NCBI GenBank assembly: GCA_020637775.1
Contig: JACKJV010000010.1
Span: forward strand, 1-64,000
Source of the DNA: Brucellaceae bacterium
GTDB lineage: Bacteria > Pseudomonadota > Alphaproteobacteria > Rhizobiales > Rhizobiaceae
Direction: 5' to 3'
Length of the DNA: 64,000 nucleotides
Shown: positions 15,632-25,317 of the stretch, piece after piece
Numbering within the stretch: position 1 is the stretch's first letter
Layout of the letters: each line of letters starts with the position of its first letter
Made by a program: the position numbers and the translations under genes
The notes under the pieces: model-generated
Told to the model about the DNA's origin: nothing
The model's input: only the letters and a program-made list of their open reading frames with translations
Database searches by the model: none

Positions 15632-17884
15632 TCAGGCGGCGTCGCGCGGGCCCTTGTCCCGTTCTTCGAGGCCGAGCTTCTCAAGCGCGATCGTTCGTGC
15701 GCCGGCATAGTCGGTCTTGCCGGAGCCGAGCACCGGTATGTCGCCCACCTTGACGATGTCGTGGGGAACCATGAGATCGGCGGCACCGGCCTTGCGGCCG
15801 AACTCGCGCAGTTTCTCCGCGTCCGCTTCCGTGGCCGTGGTCACCAGCACGATTCGTTCGCCCCGCCGCTTGTCGGGCACCGAAACCGCCGCATGGCGTT
15901 CTTCCGGCCAGAGCGATTGCACCAGCATTTCGACCGCGCCCAGCGACACCATCTCGCCGGCGATCTTGGCGAACCGCTTGGCCCGGCCCTTGATCGACAG
16001 GAATCCGTCGCGGTCGAGAGAGACGATATCGCCGCTGTCATGCCAGCCGTCGGCGAGCGGGCGCAATTCGCCGGGATGGTCAGCGGTCAGATAGCCCAGC
16101 ATCAGGTTCGGCCCCTTCAGCCACAGCCGTCCGCCATCGGCGATGCCGTCCACCGGTTCGAGCCGTGCCTGGATGCCGGGCAGCAGCCGGCCCACGGTCG
16201 AAAGGCGTCCATGCGTGTGCGAATTCACCGCCACCACGGGAGAGGCCTCGGTCATGCCGAAACCCTCCAGCACCTGCGCCCCGAACCGCTCACGCCACAC
16301 CCGCTCCGTTTCCGGTTTCACGGCTTCGGCACCGGCCACCACCATGCGGAGACTGGCGAAATCGGTGTCGCGGGCCATGCGGGCATAGCCGTTGAGAAAC
16401 GTATCCGTGCCGAACATGATCGTCGGCCGCACCTTGGCCACGGTTTGCGGAATGAGCTTGTAGTGAAGTGGCGACGGGTAGAGGTAGAGGTCGACGCCCG
16501 AAAGCATGGGCAGGATGGTCCCCCCGGTCAGCCCGAACGAATGGAAGACGGGAAGCACGTTGAACAGGCGGTCTGCCGGCGAAAAAGCGATGCGTGAGGC
16601 GATCTGGGCGACATTGGCCAGGATATTGCGGTGAGACAGGACAACGCCCTTCGGCGTTCCTTCCGAGCCGGAGGTAAACAGAATGACCGCTGCATCGTCC
16701 GGCTGCGAGCGGGACAGCGGCCGCGCCCGGAAAAGCGCGCCAAGCACCTTTTCCGCAAGCGTGATACTGTCGCGAATGTCCTCCAGCCAGTGAACGGCCG
16801 CGCCGGTCTTGCGAACCGCTGCGAGAATGTGGCCGAGATCGGCTTTCTCGATGAAGGCGCGCGAAGTGACGACATGGCCGATCCGTGCCGCGCGGATTGC
16901 CGATGCCACATTCGCAGGCCCGGCGGTGTAATTGATCATGGCCGCCGGCCGTCCGGTCGCCTGCACGGCGAAGAAGGCGACGGCCACCCCGTTTGCATTG
17001 GGCAGCATCAGGCCGAGCGGTTCGCCGGCATGTCCGAAGCGGGCAAACCGTCGCGCCAGGATGCGGGCGCCGATCAGCACCCGCTTGCGGCTGAGCGAAC
17101 CGGTCAACGGATCGGAAACCGCATTGTCGCGCGCGCCGAATCGCCGCGTCGCTGCCACCATGCTTTCATGGAGTGTCTTGCGGCTGGCGGCACTGGCGGC
17201 GAAGCGGGCATCCGCCATCCGGTCGAAGAAGGCGTTTGTTGCCGTGGTCGTCCCAAGCGCTCCGCGCGCCATCAACTGGCTGATCGTCATGGCCGGCAGG
17301 GCGTGAACGGTGAGCGGTTGCAGCCTCCGGCGCGGCGCCTCGCTTTCAGGGACGAGGGAGGCGGGCAGGTGGCGCGCCCCGTCGATCACCACGGGAACGA
17401 CATGGGCCCCGGCCCGCAGGGCGATGCGCGCGATCGCGCGGTAGAGCCGCAGCGTCTTGCGATCGGGTTCGACGGCATGAGGCAGATAGACGGCAAGCCG
17501 TCCCTTGCCCCTGAGATGGCGCACCAGCCGCCGCGAGACGAACACGTGTTCCGCCTTGAAGACGATCGTGCGGGCCAGCGCGCGCCAGGGCTCCATCCAG
17601 CTTGCCCGGGCGGTGTCGCCATCCAGGATGTGCAGCGTATCGGCGGGAAGGGCGGCCAGCATGATGGCCGGGTCGAGCCGCGACTGATGCAGGACCGCAT
17701 AGACCACCGGCGCGGGAGCGTTGCATGCGCCCGCCAGGCTGCTGTCGTCGAGCCGCCAGATCAGCTTGAACGGCATCAGCCAGAAAGCCTGTGCCAGGGT
17801 GCCACGGCCGCCGAGCCATTGGGCAAGAACGGCTGTCAGATAGGCAGCCGACACGAAGGCAAGAATGGACCCGGCAACGGTCAT
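15632..17884 (-). CDS. fused lysophospholipid acyltransferase / acyl-ACP (acyl-CoA) synthetase, Aas-like
   Basis: A 750-residue fusion. The N-terminal part has a membrane helix (about 3-25) and a PlsC-like acyltransferase with the His-x4-Asp motif (HQSRLD, 66-71). The C-terminal two thirds is an ANL-superfamily adenylating enzyme with the P-loop ILFTSGSEGTPKGVVLSH, the DSGDIV motif and the GSGKTDY lysine near the end. Escherichia coli Aas has this order and reacylates 2-acyl-lysophosphatidylethanolamine. Start at 17884 is chosen because GGAGGAG lies 6 bp upstream of it. It converges with psd-pssA, which makes the same lipid class. No separate LplT-type flippase is seen beside it. Confidence 0.88.
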   Translation of the reverse strand: MTVAGSILAFVSAAYLTAVLAQWLGGRGTLAQAFWLMPFKLIWRLDDSSLAGACNAPAPVVYAVLHQSRLDPAIMLAALPADTLHILDGDTARASWMEPWRALARTIVFKAEHVFVSRRLVRHLRGKGRLAVYLPHAVEPDRKTLRLYRAIARIALRAGAHVVPVVIDGARHLPASLVPESEAPRRRLQPLTVHALPAMTISQLMARGALGTTTATNAFFDRMADARFAASAASRKTLHESMVAATRRFGARDNAVSDPLTGSLSRKRVLIGARILARRFARFGHAGEPLGLMLPNANGVAVAFFAVQATGRPAAMINYTAGPANVASAIRAARIGHVVTSRAFIEKADLGHILAAVRKTGAAVHWLEDIRDSITLAEKVLGALFRARPLSRSQPDDAAVILFTSGSEGTPKGVVLSHRNILANVAQIASRIAFSPADRLFNVLPVFHSFGLTGGTILPMLSGVDLYLYPSPLHYKLIPQTVAKVRPTIMFGTDTFLNGYARMARDTDFASLRMVVAGAEAVKPETERVWRERFGAQVLEGFGMTEASPVVAVNSHTHGRLSTVGRLLPGIQARLEPVDGIADGGRLWLKGPNLMLGYLTADHPGELRPLADGWHDSGDIVSLDRDGFLSIKGRAKRFAKIAGEMVSLGAVEMLVQSLWPEERHAAVSVPDKRRGERIVLVTTATEADAEKLREFGRKAGAADLMVPHDIVKVGDIPVLGSGKTDYAGARTIALEKLGLEERDKGPRDAA

Positions 17885-18001
17885 GCGCATCTCCTCCGCT
17901 GGCAAGCGTGTTCACCATGGGCAGGAAACACGGCTTTGCCTTGGGCGAGGGTAACGCAGGATTCGGCAGGGTCAATTGCACGCCATGCCGCAAGCAGGTC
18001 T

Positions 18002-18748
18002 TCAGGCCGGCCTGTTGTAATCCATGAAGCGGTTTTCCGGCACGTCGAACAGCTTGCCCGTCACGGTCAGCGCCGGATCGCCCAGCGCAACGATGGCCCT
18101 TGCCACCGTATCGGGCGTTGGCAGGGTTTGCGGATCTTCGCCCGGCATGGCCTGCGCGCGCATGGCGGTGCGCGTGGCACCCGGATTCACGCAGTTGACC
18201 CGAAGCTTCATGTTCTGTGTCTCGTGAGCCCAGGAGCGCGCCAGCGCCTCAACGGCCGCTTTGGACGCGGCATAGGGACCCCAGAAGGCCTTGCAGCTAT
18301 GCGCCGCGCCCGATGACAGGATGATGGCACGGCCCGCGTCCGAGAGGCGCAGCAACGGGTCCATGGAACGAATCAGGCGCCATGTCGCGGTCACGTTCAC
18401 GGCCATGACCTTGTCGAAAACCTTTGGCTCGACATGCCCGATGGGCGAGATCGTGCCCAGCACGCCGGCATTGGCGGCCATGATGTCCAGCTTTCCCCAG
18501 CGCTCGAAGATGGCCGCGCCGAGCCGGTCGATCCCCGGATGGTCGGTCACGTCGAGCGGCACCAGCGTGGCCGAGCCGCCCGCTGCCTTGATCTCGTCAT
18601 CCAGTTCCTCAAGGCCGCCCTGGGTGCGCGCCACGGCGACCACATGGGCACCGGCCGCGGCGAAATGCTTCGCCAGGAAATAGCCGATACCGCGCGATGC
18701 GCCGGTCACCAGGGCCAGCCGGCCGGAAAGATCGGGAAGGTCGCTCAT
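18002..18748 (-). CDS. SDR-family NAD(P)-dependent oxidoreductase
   Basis: Classical short-chain dehydrogenase, 248 residues. The dinucleotide motif TGASRGIG (15-22), the NAG motif (AANAGVLG), catalytic Ser (ILSSGAAH) and Tyr-x3-Lys (YAASKAAVE) are all present. The C-terminus FMDYNRPA is not diagnostic. It starts 10 bp after purF on the same strand and is probably co-transcribed with it, as often seen in rhizobial genomes; the substrate is unknown. A GGAT-type ribosome-binding site is not obvious, but the conserved N-terminus (SDLPDLSGRLALVTG) supports this start. Confidence 0.9.
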   Translation of the reverse strand: MSDLPDLSGRLALVTGASRGIGYFLAKHFAAAGAHVVAVARTQGGLEELDDEIKAAGGSATLVPLDVTDHPGIDRLGAAIFERWGKLDIMAANAGVLGTISPIGHVEPKVFDKVMAVNVTATWRLIRSMDPLLRLSDAGRAIILSSGAAHSCKAFWGPYAASKAAVEALARSWAHETQNMKLRVNCVNPGATRTAMRAQAMPGEDPQTLPTPDTVARAIVALGDPALTVTGKLFDVPENRFMDYNRPA

Positions 18749-18758
18749 GGTGGTCCAG

Positions 18759-20240
18759 TCAGTTGTTGGCGGCCAGGATGGAAAGCTGACGCACATTGTC
18801 AGCGCCCTCATGGTCGGTGAGGCGGGTCGGATAGTCGGCCGTGAAGCAGGCATCGCAGAATTGCGGCGCCTCGCCGTTTCGCTGCGCTTCGCCGACGGCG
18901 CGGTAGAGGCCGTCAATCGAGAGGAAGCCGAGCGAATCGACGCGAATGAAATCGGCCATTTCCTTGATCGACATGCGCGAGGCGAGCAACTTGGCGGTTT
19001 CCGGTGTGTCAACGCCATAGAAGCAGGATGCCTGGGTGGGCGGCGAGGCAATGCGCATATGCACTTCCTTCGCGCCTGCATCGCGGACCATCTGGACGAT
19101 CTTCTGGCTCGTCGTGCCGCGCACGATGGAATCGTCGACGAGAACGACGCGCTTGCCCTCGATCATGCGGCGGTTGGGATTGTGCTTCAGCTTCACGCCC
19201 ATGTGGCGGATCGAATCGGACGGCTGGATGAAGGTGCGCCCTACATAGTGATTGCGGATGATGCCGAGTTCGAAGGGCAGGCCGGCCTCCTGGGCATAAC
19301 CGATCGCCGCCGGGACGCCCGAATCGGGAACCGGCACCACGAGATCGGCTTCCACGGGATTTTCGCGCGCCAGTTCCATGCCGATCTGCTTGCGCACGCC
19401 ATAGACATTGCGGCCCTCGACCGAGGAATCCGGCCGCGCGAAATAGACATATTCGAAGATGCAGAACCGCGAACCGCCTGTTTCGAACGGGAAATGGCTC
19501 TCGATCCCCTTGTCGGTCACGACGATCATCTCGCCGGGCTTCAGGTCGCGCACGTAGCGCGCGCCGATGATGTCGAGCGCACAGGTCTCCGACGCCAGGA
19601 TATAGGCGCCATCGAGGTCGCCGAGCACCAGCGGCCGTATGCCCAGCGGATCGCGGCAGCCGACCATCTTCTTGTTGGAAAGGGCCACCAGCGCAAAGGC
19701 GCCCTCGAGCTGGCGCACCGCATCGATGAAGCGGTTGTTGAAGCCTTTTTGCTGGCTGAACGCCACCAGGTGCAGGATCGTCTCCGTATCCGAGGTGGAG
19801 GAGAAGATCGCGCCCTGTTTCTGCAAGGTGCGCTGCACTGTCATGGCGTTGGTGATGTTGCCGTTATGCGCGACCGCGAACCCGCCCTCCGCCAGTTCGG
19901 CGAACAGGGGCTGGACATTGCGCAGGCCCGCGCCCCCCGTGGTCGAGTAGCGCACATGGCCGATGGCCCGGTGTCCGCGCAGCCGGTCGATCACCGCCTG
20001 CTTGGTGAACGTGTCGCCCACGAGCCCGATATGGCGCTCGACATGGAATTGCGTACCGTCGAAGGAGACGATGCCCGCCGCTTCCTGGCCGCGATGCTGC
20101 AGTGCATGAAGACCCAGCGTCACAATGGCGGCGGCATCCTGTCGGCCGAAGATGCCGAACACCCCGCATTCATCGCGAAAGGCATCCGCCTCGTTGTCGG
20201 GCGCGTCTACTGGATGGAAGGAACGATCCGCGTCTGCCAT
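18759..20240 (-). CDS. purF: amidophosphoribosyltransferase
   Basis: First committed enzyme of purine synthesis: transfers glutamine amide nitrogen to PRPP. 493 residues with the start at 20240. A propeptide of 24 residues precedes the N-terminal nucleophile Cys25 (DECGVFGIFG), and the PRPP-binding loop (VLVDDSIVRGTTS) is in the C-terminal domain. An in-frame ATG at 20276 would add 12 residues; neither start has a strong ribosome site. It lies directly after cvpA, the usual neighbour, and 10 bp before an SDR gene. Feedback inhibition by AMP/GMP is a family trait. Confidence 0.96.
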   Translation of the reverse strand: MADADRSFHPVDAPDNEADAFRDECGVFGIFGRQDAAAIVTLGLHALQHRGQEAAGIVSFDGTQFHVERHIGLVGDTFTKQAVIDRLRGHRAIGHVRYSTTGGAGLRNVQPLFAELAEGGFAVAHNGNITNAMTVQRTLQKQGAIFSSTSDTETILHLVAFSQQKGFNNRFIDAVRQLEGAFALVALSNKKMVGCRDPLGIRPLVLGDLDGAYILASETCALDIIGARYVRDLKPGEMIVVTDKGIESHFPFETGGSRFCIFEYVYFARPDSSVEGRNVYGVRKQIGMELARENPVEADLVVPVPDSGVPAAIGYAQEAGLPFELGIIRNHYVGRTFIQPSDSIRHMGVKLKHNPNRRMIEGKRVVLVDDSIVRGTTSQKIVQMVRDAGAKEVHMRIASPPTQASCFYGVDTPETAKLLASRMSIKEMADFIRVDSLGFLSIDGLYRAVGEAQRNGEAPQFCDACFTADYPTRLTDHEGADNVRQLSILAANN

Positions 20241-20346
20241 GATCTGCGGCCTTTCTGCCTGCGGAAAACGATTCATGCCGGGCGTCAGCTCCCGGCAAGG
20301 ATTTCAGAACGCCCGGAATGGGGCGAAAAGACGGACATGCGACCCA

Positions 20347-20895
20347 TCAACCGTCCGAGGCGGCGTCATTTTCCTCGCCACCCGACCCCGGCGATATCCG
20401 CTTGAGGATCGAATTCTCCGGATCGTCGGGCAGAAGCCCCTGCAGCTTGGCACCAACGGCCTCCAGCATCGGCCGCGACTTGGCATTGGCGACCCATGCC
20501 GGCTGGTTGCTGGCCACGAGCCAGTTGAAGAACAACAGGCCCACCGCCACGACAAGAATGCCACGGGCTGCGCCGTAAACAAAGCCGAGCGTGCGGTCGA
20601 GTGGTCCGACACGGCTGTCAATGATGAAATCGGCGATCTTCATGGTGATGATCGTCACGATGATCAGCGCGACGAAGAACACCGCCGCCGCGGCCCCTGC
20701 CATAGCGATCTTTTCGTTGCTGATATAGGGCCTCAGCAGGGGCGTCACGAGCGGATAGAAGAAGTATGCCGCCGCGCCGGCTGCCACCCAGGAGGCGATC
20801 GAGAGAACTTCGCGGGAAAACCCGCGCACCATGGCTAGGATGGCGGAAACGAGCGTGAACGCGATCAGGACGCCGTCGAGAATGGTGATGGGCAT
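20347..20895 (-). CDS. cvpA: CvpA family inner-membrane protein
   Basis: 182 residues with four hydrophobic helices (about 5-27, 30-50, 65-85, 105-125) and a charged C-terminal tail. The family is named for colicin V production in E. coli but has been tied to envelope integrity. It commonly precedes purF. Conserved sections include ILDGVLIAFTLVSAILAMVRG and SRVGPLDRTLGFVYG. Start at 20895 is the first sensible Met. It sits 46 bp after radA and 106 bp before purF. Confidence 0.9.
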   Translation of the reverse strand: MPITILDGVLIAFTLVSAILAMVRGFSREVLSIASWVAAGAAAYFFYPLVTPLLRPYISNEKIAMAGAAAAVFFVALIIVTIITMKIADFIIDSRVGPLDRTLGFVYGAARGILVVAVGLLFFNWLVASNQPAWVANAKSRPMLEAVGAKLQGLLPDDPENSILKRISPGSGGEENDAASDG

Positions 20896-20941
20896 GTGCC
20901 TTCAAAACCCCTGTGCCGGCGCGCCCGCGCCTTGAAATCCT

Positions 20942-22342
20942 TCATGCCTGCCCGTCCTGCCGCGCATCGCCCGCGATCCGCGCGACCAGTTCCACCAGCG
21001 TTTTCGGCTGGAAACTGCCCATCGCAACGGCTGCTCCGGCCTCCTCGCCACCCGATGGCATGACCGCCTGGCCAAATCCCAGCTTTTCGGCTTCCTTGAG
21101 CCGGTGTGCGGCATGGCCGACCGGTCTGACCGCCCCGGACAGACTGATTTCGCCGAAATAGACGCTATTGGCGGGAAGGGCAATACCAGCAAGCGACGAA
21201 ACAAGGGCAGCCGCTACGGCAAGATCGGCTGCCGGCTCCGAAATCCGGTATCCGCCGGCCACGTTCAGATAGACGTCGTGCTGCGAGAAACGCACGCCGC
21301 AATGGGCCTCCAGCACGGCAAGCACCATCGACAGGCGCGGCGAATCCCATCCCACCACCGCCCGGCGCGGCGTGCCCAGCGGGGAGGGTGCGACGAGCGC
21401 CTGGATTTCCACCAGGACCGGCCGTGTGCCCTCGATGCCGGCAAAGACCGCAGCCCCCGGTGCGCTGGCCGAGCGTTCGCCAAGGAAAAGTTCGGAGGGA
21501 TTGGCCACTTCCGAAAGGCCCCGGTCGCCCATGGAGAACACACCGATCTCGTCGGTCGCGCCGAAGCGGTTTTTCACCGTGCGCAGGATCCGGTGCTGAT
21601 GCCCGCCTTCGCCCTCGAAATAGAGCACGCCGTCCACCATGTGCTCGACGACGCGCGGACCCGCGATCTGGCCTTCCTTGGTGACATGGCCGACCAGCAC
21701 GATGGCTGCGCCCGTGGACTTGGCATAGCGGATCATGGCCTGCGCCGAGGCACGCACCTGCGTCACCGTTCCAGGCGCCGATTCGGCCAGGTCCGTCCAC
21801 AATGTCTGCACCGAATCGAGAATGACGAAATCGGGCCGCGGACCCTGTTCCAGCGTTGCAAGGATATCCTCGACATTGGTTTCCGCCGCCAGTTCGACCG
21901 ACGAATCGGCCGCGCCGAGGCGCTGGGCGCGCAAACGCACCTGCGCCACCGCTTCCTCGCCGGAAACATAGATGACCCGGTTGCCCCGGCGGGCCAGCGC
22001 CGCGGCCGCCTGCATCAGCAGCGTGGACTTGCCGATGCCCGGATCGCCGCCCACCAGCAAGGCCGAACCGCGCACGAAACCGCCGCCGGTGACGCGGTCC
22101 AGTTCGGCAATGCCCGTGGCAATGCGCGGCGCATCCTCGATCTCGCCCGACAGTGTGGTGAGTGCGACCGGCTTGCCCTTGCGAACCGAGCGCAGCGCCT
22201 GCGGTCCGCCGCCCACGCCGCCGCCCTGGCTGCCTTCCTCGACCAGCGTGTTCCATTCGCCGCAGCCATCGCATTTGCCGCCCCATCGCGGATGCACCGT
22301 ACCGCAGGCGGTGCAGACGAATTGCGTTTTGACCCTGGCCAT
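20942..22342 (-). CDS. radA: DNA repair protein RadA
   Basis: RadA (Sms) is a hexameric helicase/ATPase that promotes branch migration in homologous recombination. The 466-residue protein has a zinc finger (Cys10, 13, 24, 27), Walker A GGDPGIGKST (98-107), the RadA-specific KNRFG motif (about 257-261) and a Lon-protease-like C-terminal domain without the catalytic pair. The start fits the family. It lies 70 bp after alr in the dnaB-alr-radA-cvpA-purF run on the minus strand. Confidence 0.97.
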   Translation of the reverse strand: MARVKTQFVCTACGTVHPRWGGKCDGCGEWNTLVEEGSQGGGVGGGPQALRSVRKGKPVALTTLSGEIEDAPRIATGIAELDRVTGGGFVRGSALLVGGDPGIGKSTLLMQAAAALARRGNRVIYVSGEEAVAQVRLRAQRLGAADSSVELAAETNVEDILATLEQGPRPDFVILDSVQTLWTDLAESAPGTVTQVRASAQAMIRYAKSTGAAIVLVGHVTKEGQIAGPRVVEHMVDGVLYFEGEGGHQHRILRTVKNRFGATDEIGVFSMGDRGLSEVANPSELFLGERSASAPGAAVFAGIEGTRPVLVEIQALVAPSPLGTPRRAVVGWDSPRLSMVLAVLEAHCGVRFSQHDVYLNVAGGYRISEPAADLAVAAALVSSLAGIALPANSVYFGEISLSGAVRPVGHAAHRLKEAEKLGFGQAVMPSGGEEAGAAVAMGSFQPKTLVELVARIAGDARQDGQA

Positions 22343-22412
22343 GCATGCCCCGAATGTTCTTGCTGTGTTCTTGTTGCCAGATCAGCTTGCCCGCGTCAAT
22401 GCGCGCAGCCCG

Positions 22413-23561
22413 TCAGCCGCCGACATGACGTCGGTGATAGCGCGCGCCCAGGCTCGTCAGCAGCTCATAGCCGATCGTGCCGGCTGCCCGCGCTGCATCG
22501 TCGAGCGTGACGGTGCCGCCGAAAAGTTCGATCCAGCCGGCACGCCCAAGCTCGGCATCGGGCACGTCGGTCACGTCGAACATGGTCAGATCCATCGTCA
22601 CCCGGCCGACGACGGGGACAGGCCGGCCATTGAGCGCACCGCAATAGCCTTGCCCGACAGCCTGTCGCAGCGGCACCCCGGCGCCCGATCCGGCACGGTG
22701 CCAGCCGTCCGCATAGCCGGCGCCGCAGACGGCGACGAGGCTGTCGCGCGCCATCACCTGCGATGCGCCGTAGGACACGGATTCGCCGGCCTTGACCCGC
22801 CGGATTTGCAAAATGCGCGCTTCCGCCTTCACCACCGGGCGCATCGGATTGGGCATTTCATTGACGGCCTCGCCGCCATAAAGCGCAATGCCCGGACGGG
22901 TGAGGTCGAAGTGGTAATCCGGTCCGAGGAACACGCCGGCGGAGTTCGCCAGACTTGATTCGATCTCTCCGAAGGCGGCGCGAACCCGTTGAAAAACCGA
23001 GAGTTGCATCCGGTTGAGCGTATGGTCCGGCTGATCCCCGCACGCCAGGTGGCTGACCAGGAGGATCGGGGTCACGGCATGGTCGCGCCCGTTGCGTTCG
23101 GCAAATGCCAGCGCTTCCGCTTCCGACAGGCCAAGCCGGTTCATGCCGGTATCGACATGGATGGCGCAGGGGCGGCGCGAGCCGTGCGCCTTCCAGTAGG
23201 ACGCCCAGAGGCTGATCTGGTCGGGCGAGTTGAGCACAGGAACGGCACCGGCCTCGGCCAGCACGGCCGCGCTTTCGGTGTCGAAAATGCCGGAAAGCAC
23301 GAACACCTGCATTGCCGGAAGAATGCGCTTGAGGCGCACCGCCTCATCGGGAACGGCGACGAAAAATGTCCGGCATCCCGCTTTGGCCAGCGCTTGCGCG
23401 GCCTGTTCCAGCCCTGTGCCATAGGCATCGGCCTTGACCACGGCCGCCGCTTGCGCCGTGCCGCTGCGCTCGCGCATGAGGCGGTAATTGTCGGCCAGCG
23501 CATCCAGGTCGACCGTCAGCCGTGCCGTTGCGATACGCGGATCGGCGGATGGGCGGCTCAC
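22413..23561 (-). CDS. alr: alanine racemase
   Basis: Pyridoxal-phosphate enzyme making D-alanine for peptidoglycan. The 382-residue protein has PLP Lys43 (AAVVKADAYGTG) and catalytic Tyr264 (SVSYGASQ). The start is a GTG at 23561 whose TG is shared with the dnaB stop codon (GTGA overlap), which suggests translational coupling. The frame extends upstream inside dnaB but is not protein-like. Local order dnaB-alr-radA is typical of this group. Confidence 0.95.
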   Translation of the reverse strand: MSRPSADPRIATARLTVDLDALADNYRLMRERSGTAQAAAVVKADAYGTGLEQAAQALAKAGCRTFFVAVPDEAVRLKRILPAMQVFVLSGIFDTESAAVLAEAGAVPVLNSPDQISLWASYWKAHGSRRPCAIHVDTGMNRLGLSEAEALAFAERNGRDHAVTPILLVSHLACGDQPDHTLNRMQLSVFQRVRAAFGEIESSLANSAGVFLGPDYHFDLTRPGIALYGGEAVNEMPNPMRPVVKAEARILQIRRVKAGESVSYGASQVMARDSLVAVCGAGYADGWHRAGSGAGVPLRQAVGQGYCGALNGRPVPVVGRVTMDLTMFDVTDVPDAELGRAGWIELFGGTVTLDDAARAAGTIGYELLTSLGARYHRRHVGG

Positions 23562-25048
23562 TCGAACCGCTCCGGCAGGCGGTCCTCTTCTGCCAGGTCG
23601 GAGAAGCGCGTGAACTGCCCCTCGAAGGCCAGTTCCACGGTCCCGGTGGGTCCGTGACGCTGTTTGGCGATGATCATTTCGGCCTTGCCCTTGGCGCGTT
23701 CGAACTTTTCCAGCCACGTGGCATGTTCGGCCGAGCCTTCTTCCGGCTCGCGGTTCTGCAGGTAGTATTCATCGCGATAGACGAACAGCACCACGTCGGC
23801 ATCCTGCTCGATGGAGCCGGATTCGCGCAGGTCGGCCAGTTGCGGGCGCTTGTCATCACGCGATTCCACCTGGCGCGAAAGCTGCGACAGCGCGATGATG
23901 GGAACGTGAAGTTCCTTGGCCAGCGCCTTCAGCCCGGTCGTGATCTCGGTGATTTCCTGCACGCGGTTCTGGCTCGACTTGGCCGATGATCCCTGCATGA
24001 GCTGAACATAGTCGATGACGAGGAGATCGAGTCCGCGCTGGCGTTTCAGGCGCCGTGCCCGTGCAGTGAGCTGGGCAATCGAGATGCCGCCCGTCTGGTC
24101 GATATAGAGCGGCACCCGCTGCAGCATTTCCGAACAGGCGACGAGTTTCTCGAAATCCGTCTCGGTGATCTCGCCCCTGCGGATCTTGGAGGAGGATATT
24201 TCCGTCTGCTCGGAAATGATGCGCGTGGCGAGCTGCTCGGCCGACATTTCCAGGCTGAAGAAGCCGACGACACCGCCGCGCACGGCCTTGACCGAACCGT
24301 CGGCCTGCTCCGCCGCCTCGTAGGCTGCCGCCACGTTGAAGGCGATATTGGTGGCCAGCGACGTCTTGCCCATGGCCGGACGGCCGGCAAGGATGACGAG
24401 GTCGGAGGGCTGCAGTCCGCCGAGCCGCCGGTCGACATCGCGAAAGCCGGTGGAAATTCCCGACAGGTGGCCTTCGCGCTGATAGGCGGCGCCCGCCATG
24501 TCCACCGCCAGCTTCACCGCATCGGTGAAGGTCTGGAAGCCGCCATCGTAGCGCCCCGTCTCGGCCAGCTCGAACAGGCGTCGCTCCGCATCCTCGATCT
24601 GTTCCTGCGGCGCCATGTCCACCGGCGCGTCGAAGGCGATGTTGACCATGTCCTCGCCGATGGTGATCAGCGCGCGCCGTGTCGCCAGGTCATAGATCGC
24701 GCGGCCGTAGTCCTCGGCATTGATGATGGTGACGGCCTCGGCCGCCAGCCGCGCCAGGTAGTGCGCCACCGTCATGTCGCCGACACGCTCGTCTGCCGGC
24801 AGGAAGGTCTTCAGCGTGACCGGATTGGCCGCCTTGCCCATGCGGATCAGCTCACCCGCGGTCTCGAATATCTTGCGGTGCAGGGCCTCGTAGAAATGAA
24901 CCGGCTTGAGGAAGTCCGAGACGCGGTAGAAAGCGTCATTGTTGACCAGGATGGCGCCCAGCAGCGCCTGCTCGGCCTCGATGTTGTTCGGCGCCTCGCG
25001 GTACAGTCCGCCGTCCTTGCTATCCAGTTTCCGCGCCGCCTCGGCCAT
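23558..25048 (-). CDS. dnaB: replicative DNA helicase
   Basis: Hexameric fork helicase, 496 residues. N-terminal DnaG-binding domain (about 20-125, EAEQALLGAILVN), then the RecA-like motor with Walker A GRPAMGKTS, Walker B LLVIDYVQLM and the LSRQVESR finger. Its stop overlaps the alr GTG. A 22-bp inverted repeat at 25097-25118 and the rplI terminator lie upstream, so dnaB likely has its own promoter, although I could not pin the boxes. Confidence 0.97.
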   Translation of the reverse strand: MAEAARKLDSKDGGLYREAPNNIEAEQALLGAILVNNDAFYRVSDFLKPVHFYEALHRKIFETAGELIRMGKAANPVTLKTFLPADERVGDMTVAHYLARLAAEAVTIINAEDYGRAIYDLATRRALITIGEDMVNIAFDAPVDMAPQEQIEDAERRLFELAETGRYDGGFQTFTDAVKLAVDMAGAAYQREGHLSGISTGFRDVDRRLGGLQPSDLVILAGRPAMGKTSLATNIAFNVAAAYEAAEQADGSVKAVRGGVVGFFSLEMSAEQLATRIISEQTEISSSKIRRGEITETDFEKLVACSEMLQRVPLYIDQTGGISIAQLTARARRLKRQRGLDLLVIDYVQLMQGSSAKSSQNRVQEITEITTGLKALAKELHVPIIALSQLSRQVESRDDKRPQLADLRESGSIEQDADVVLFVYRDEYYLQNREPEEGSAEHATWLEKFERAKGKAEMIIAKQRHGPTGTVELAFEGQFTRFSDLAEEDRLPERFE

Positions 25049-25096
25049 CGCGTTTCATCCACCCTGTCTGTCTGCCTGTCCACAACCGGTTTAACC

Positions 25097-25118
25097 CGCT
25101 TGCCCGCGCGCGCAAGCG
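25097..25118 (-). promoter_or_regulatory. 7-bp inverted repeat upstream of dnaB
   Basis: CGCTTGC (25097-25103) and GCAAGCG (25112-25118) form a perfect inverted repeat with an 8-bp GC-rich spacer, 49 bp before the dnaB ATG. It could be a protein site or an RNA hairpin. I see no T-run. Function unknown. Confidence 0.3.
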
Positions 25119-25268
25119 TCTGCCGCCGGGAATCGTGCCATGTCTCGGATACCCACGATAATCACAGGCTGGGGAAAACCGAAACCGCGATTCAGGACGT
25201 CCGGGCTTGACCGTCCGCGGTCGCGAATCGCCTTGCCGGTAAAGGTTGACGGGGCCGGAAAACGAAAA

Positions 25269-25292
25269 CGCCCGGGCAGCATGGCCCGGGCG
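25269..25292 (-). terminator. rho-independent terminator after rplI
   Basis: On the minus strand CGCCCGGGC, loop CATGCT, GCCCGGGCG is followed by TTTTCGTTTT. The 9-bp perfect stem starts 26 bp after the rplI stop. It separates the ribosomal-protein operon from dnaB. Confidence 0.88.
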
Positions 25293-25317
25293 CATGGATG
25301 ATCTGCCGGCAGGCCGA

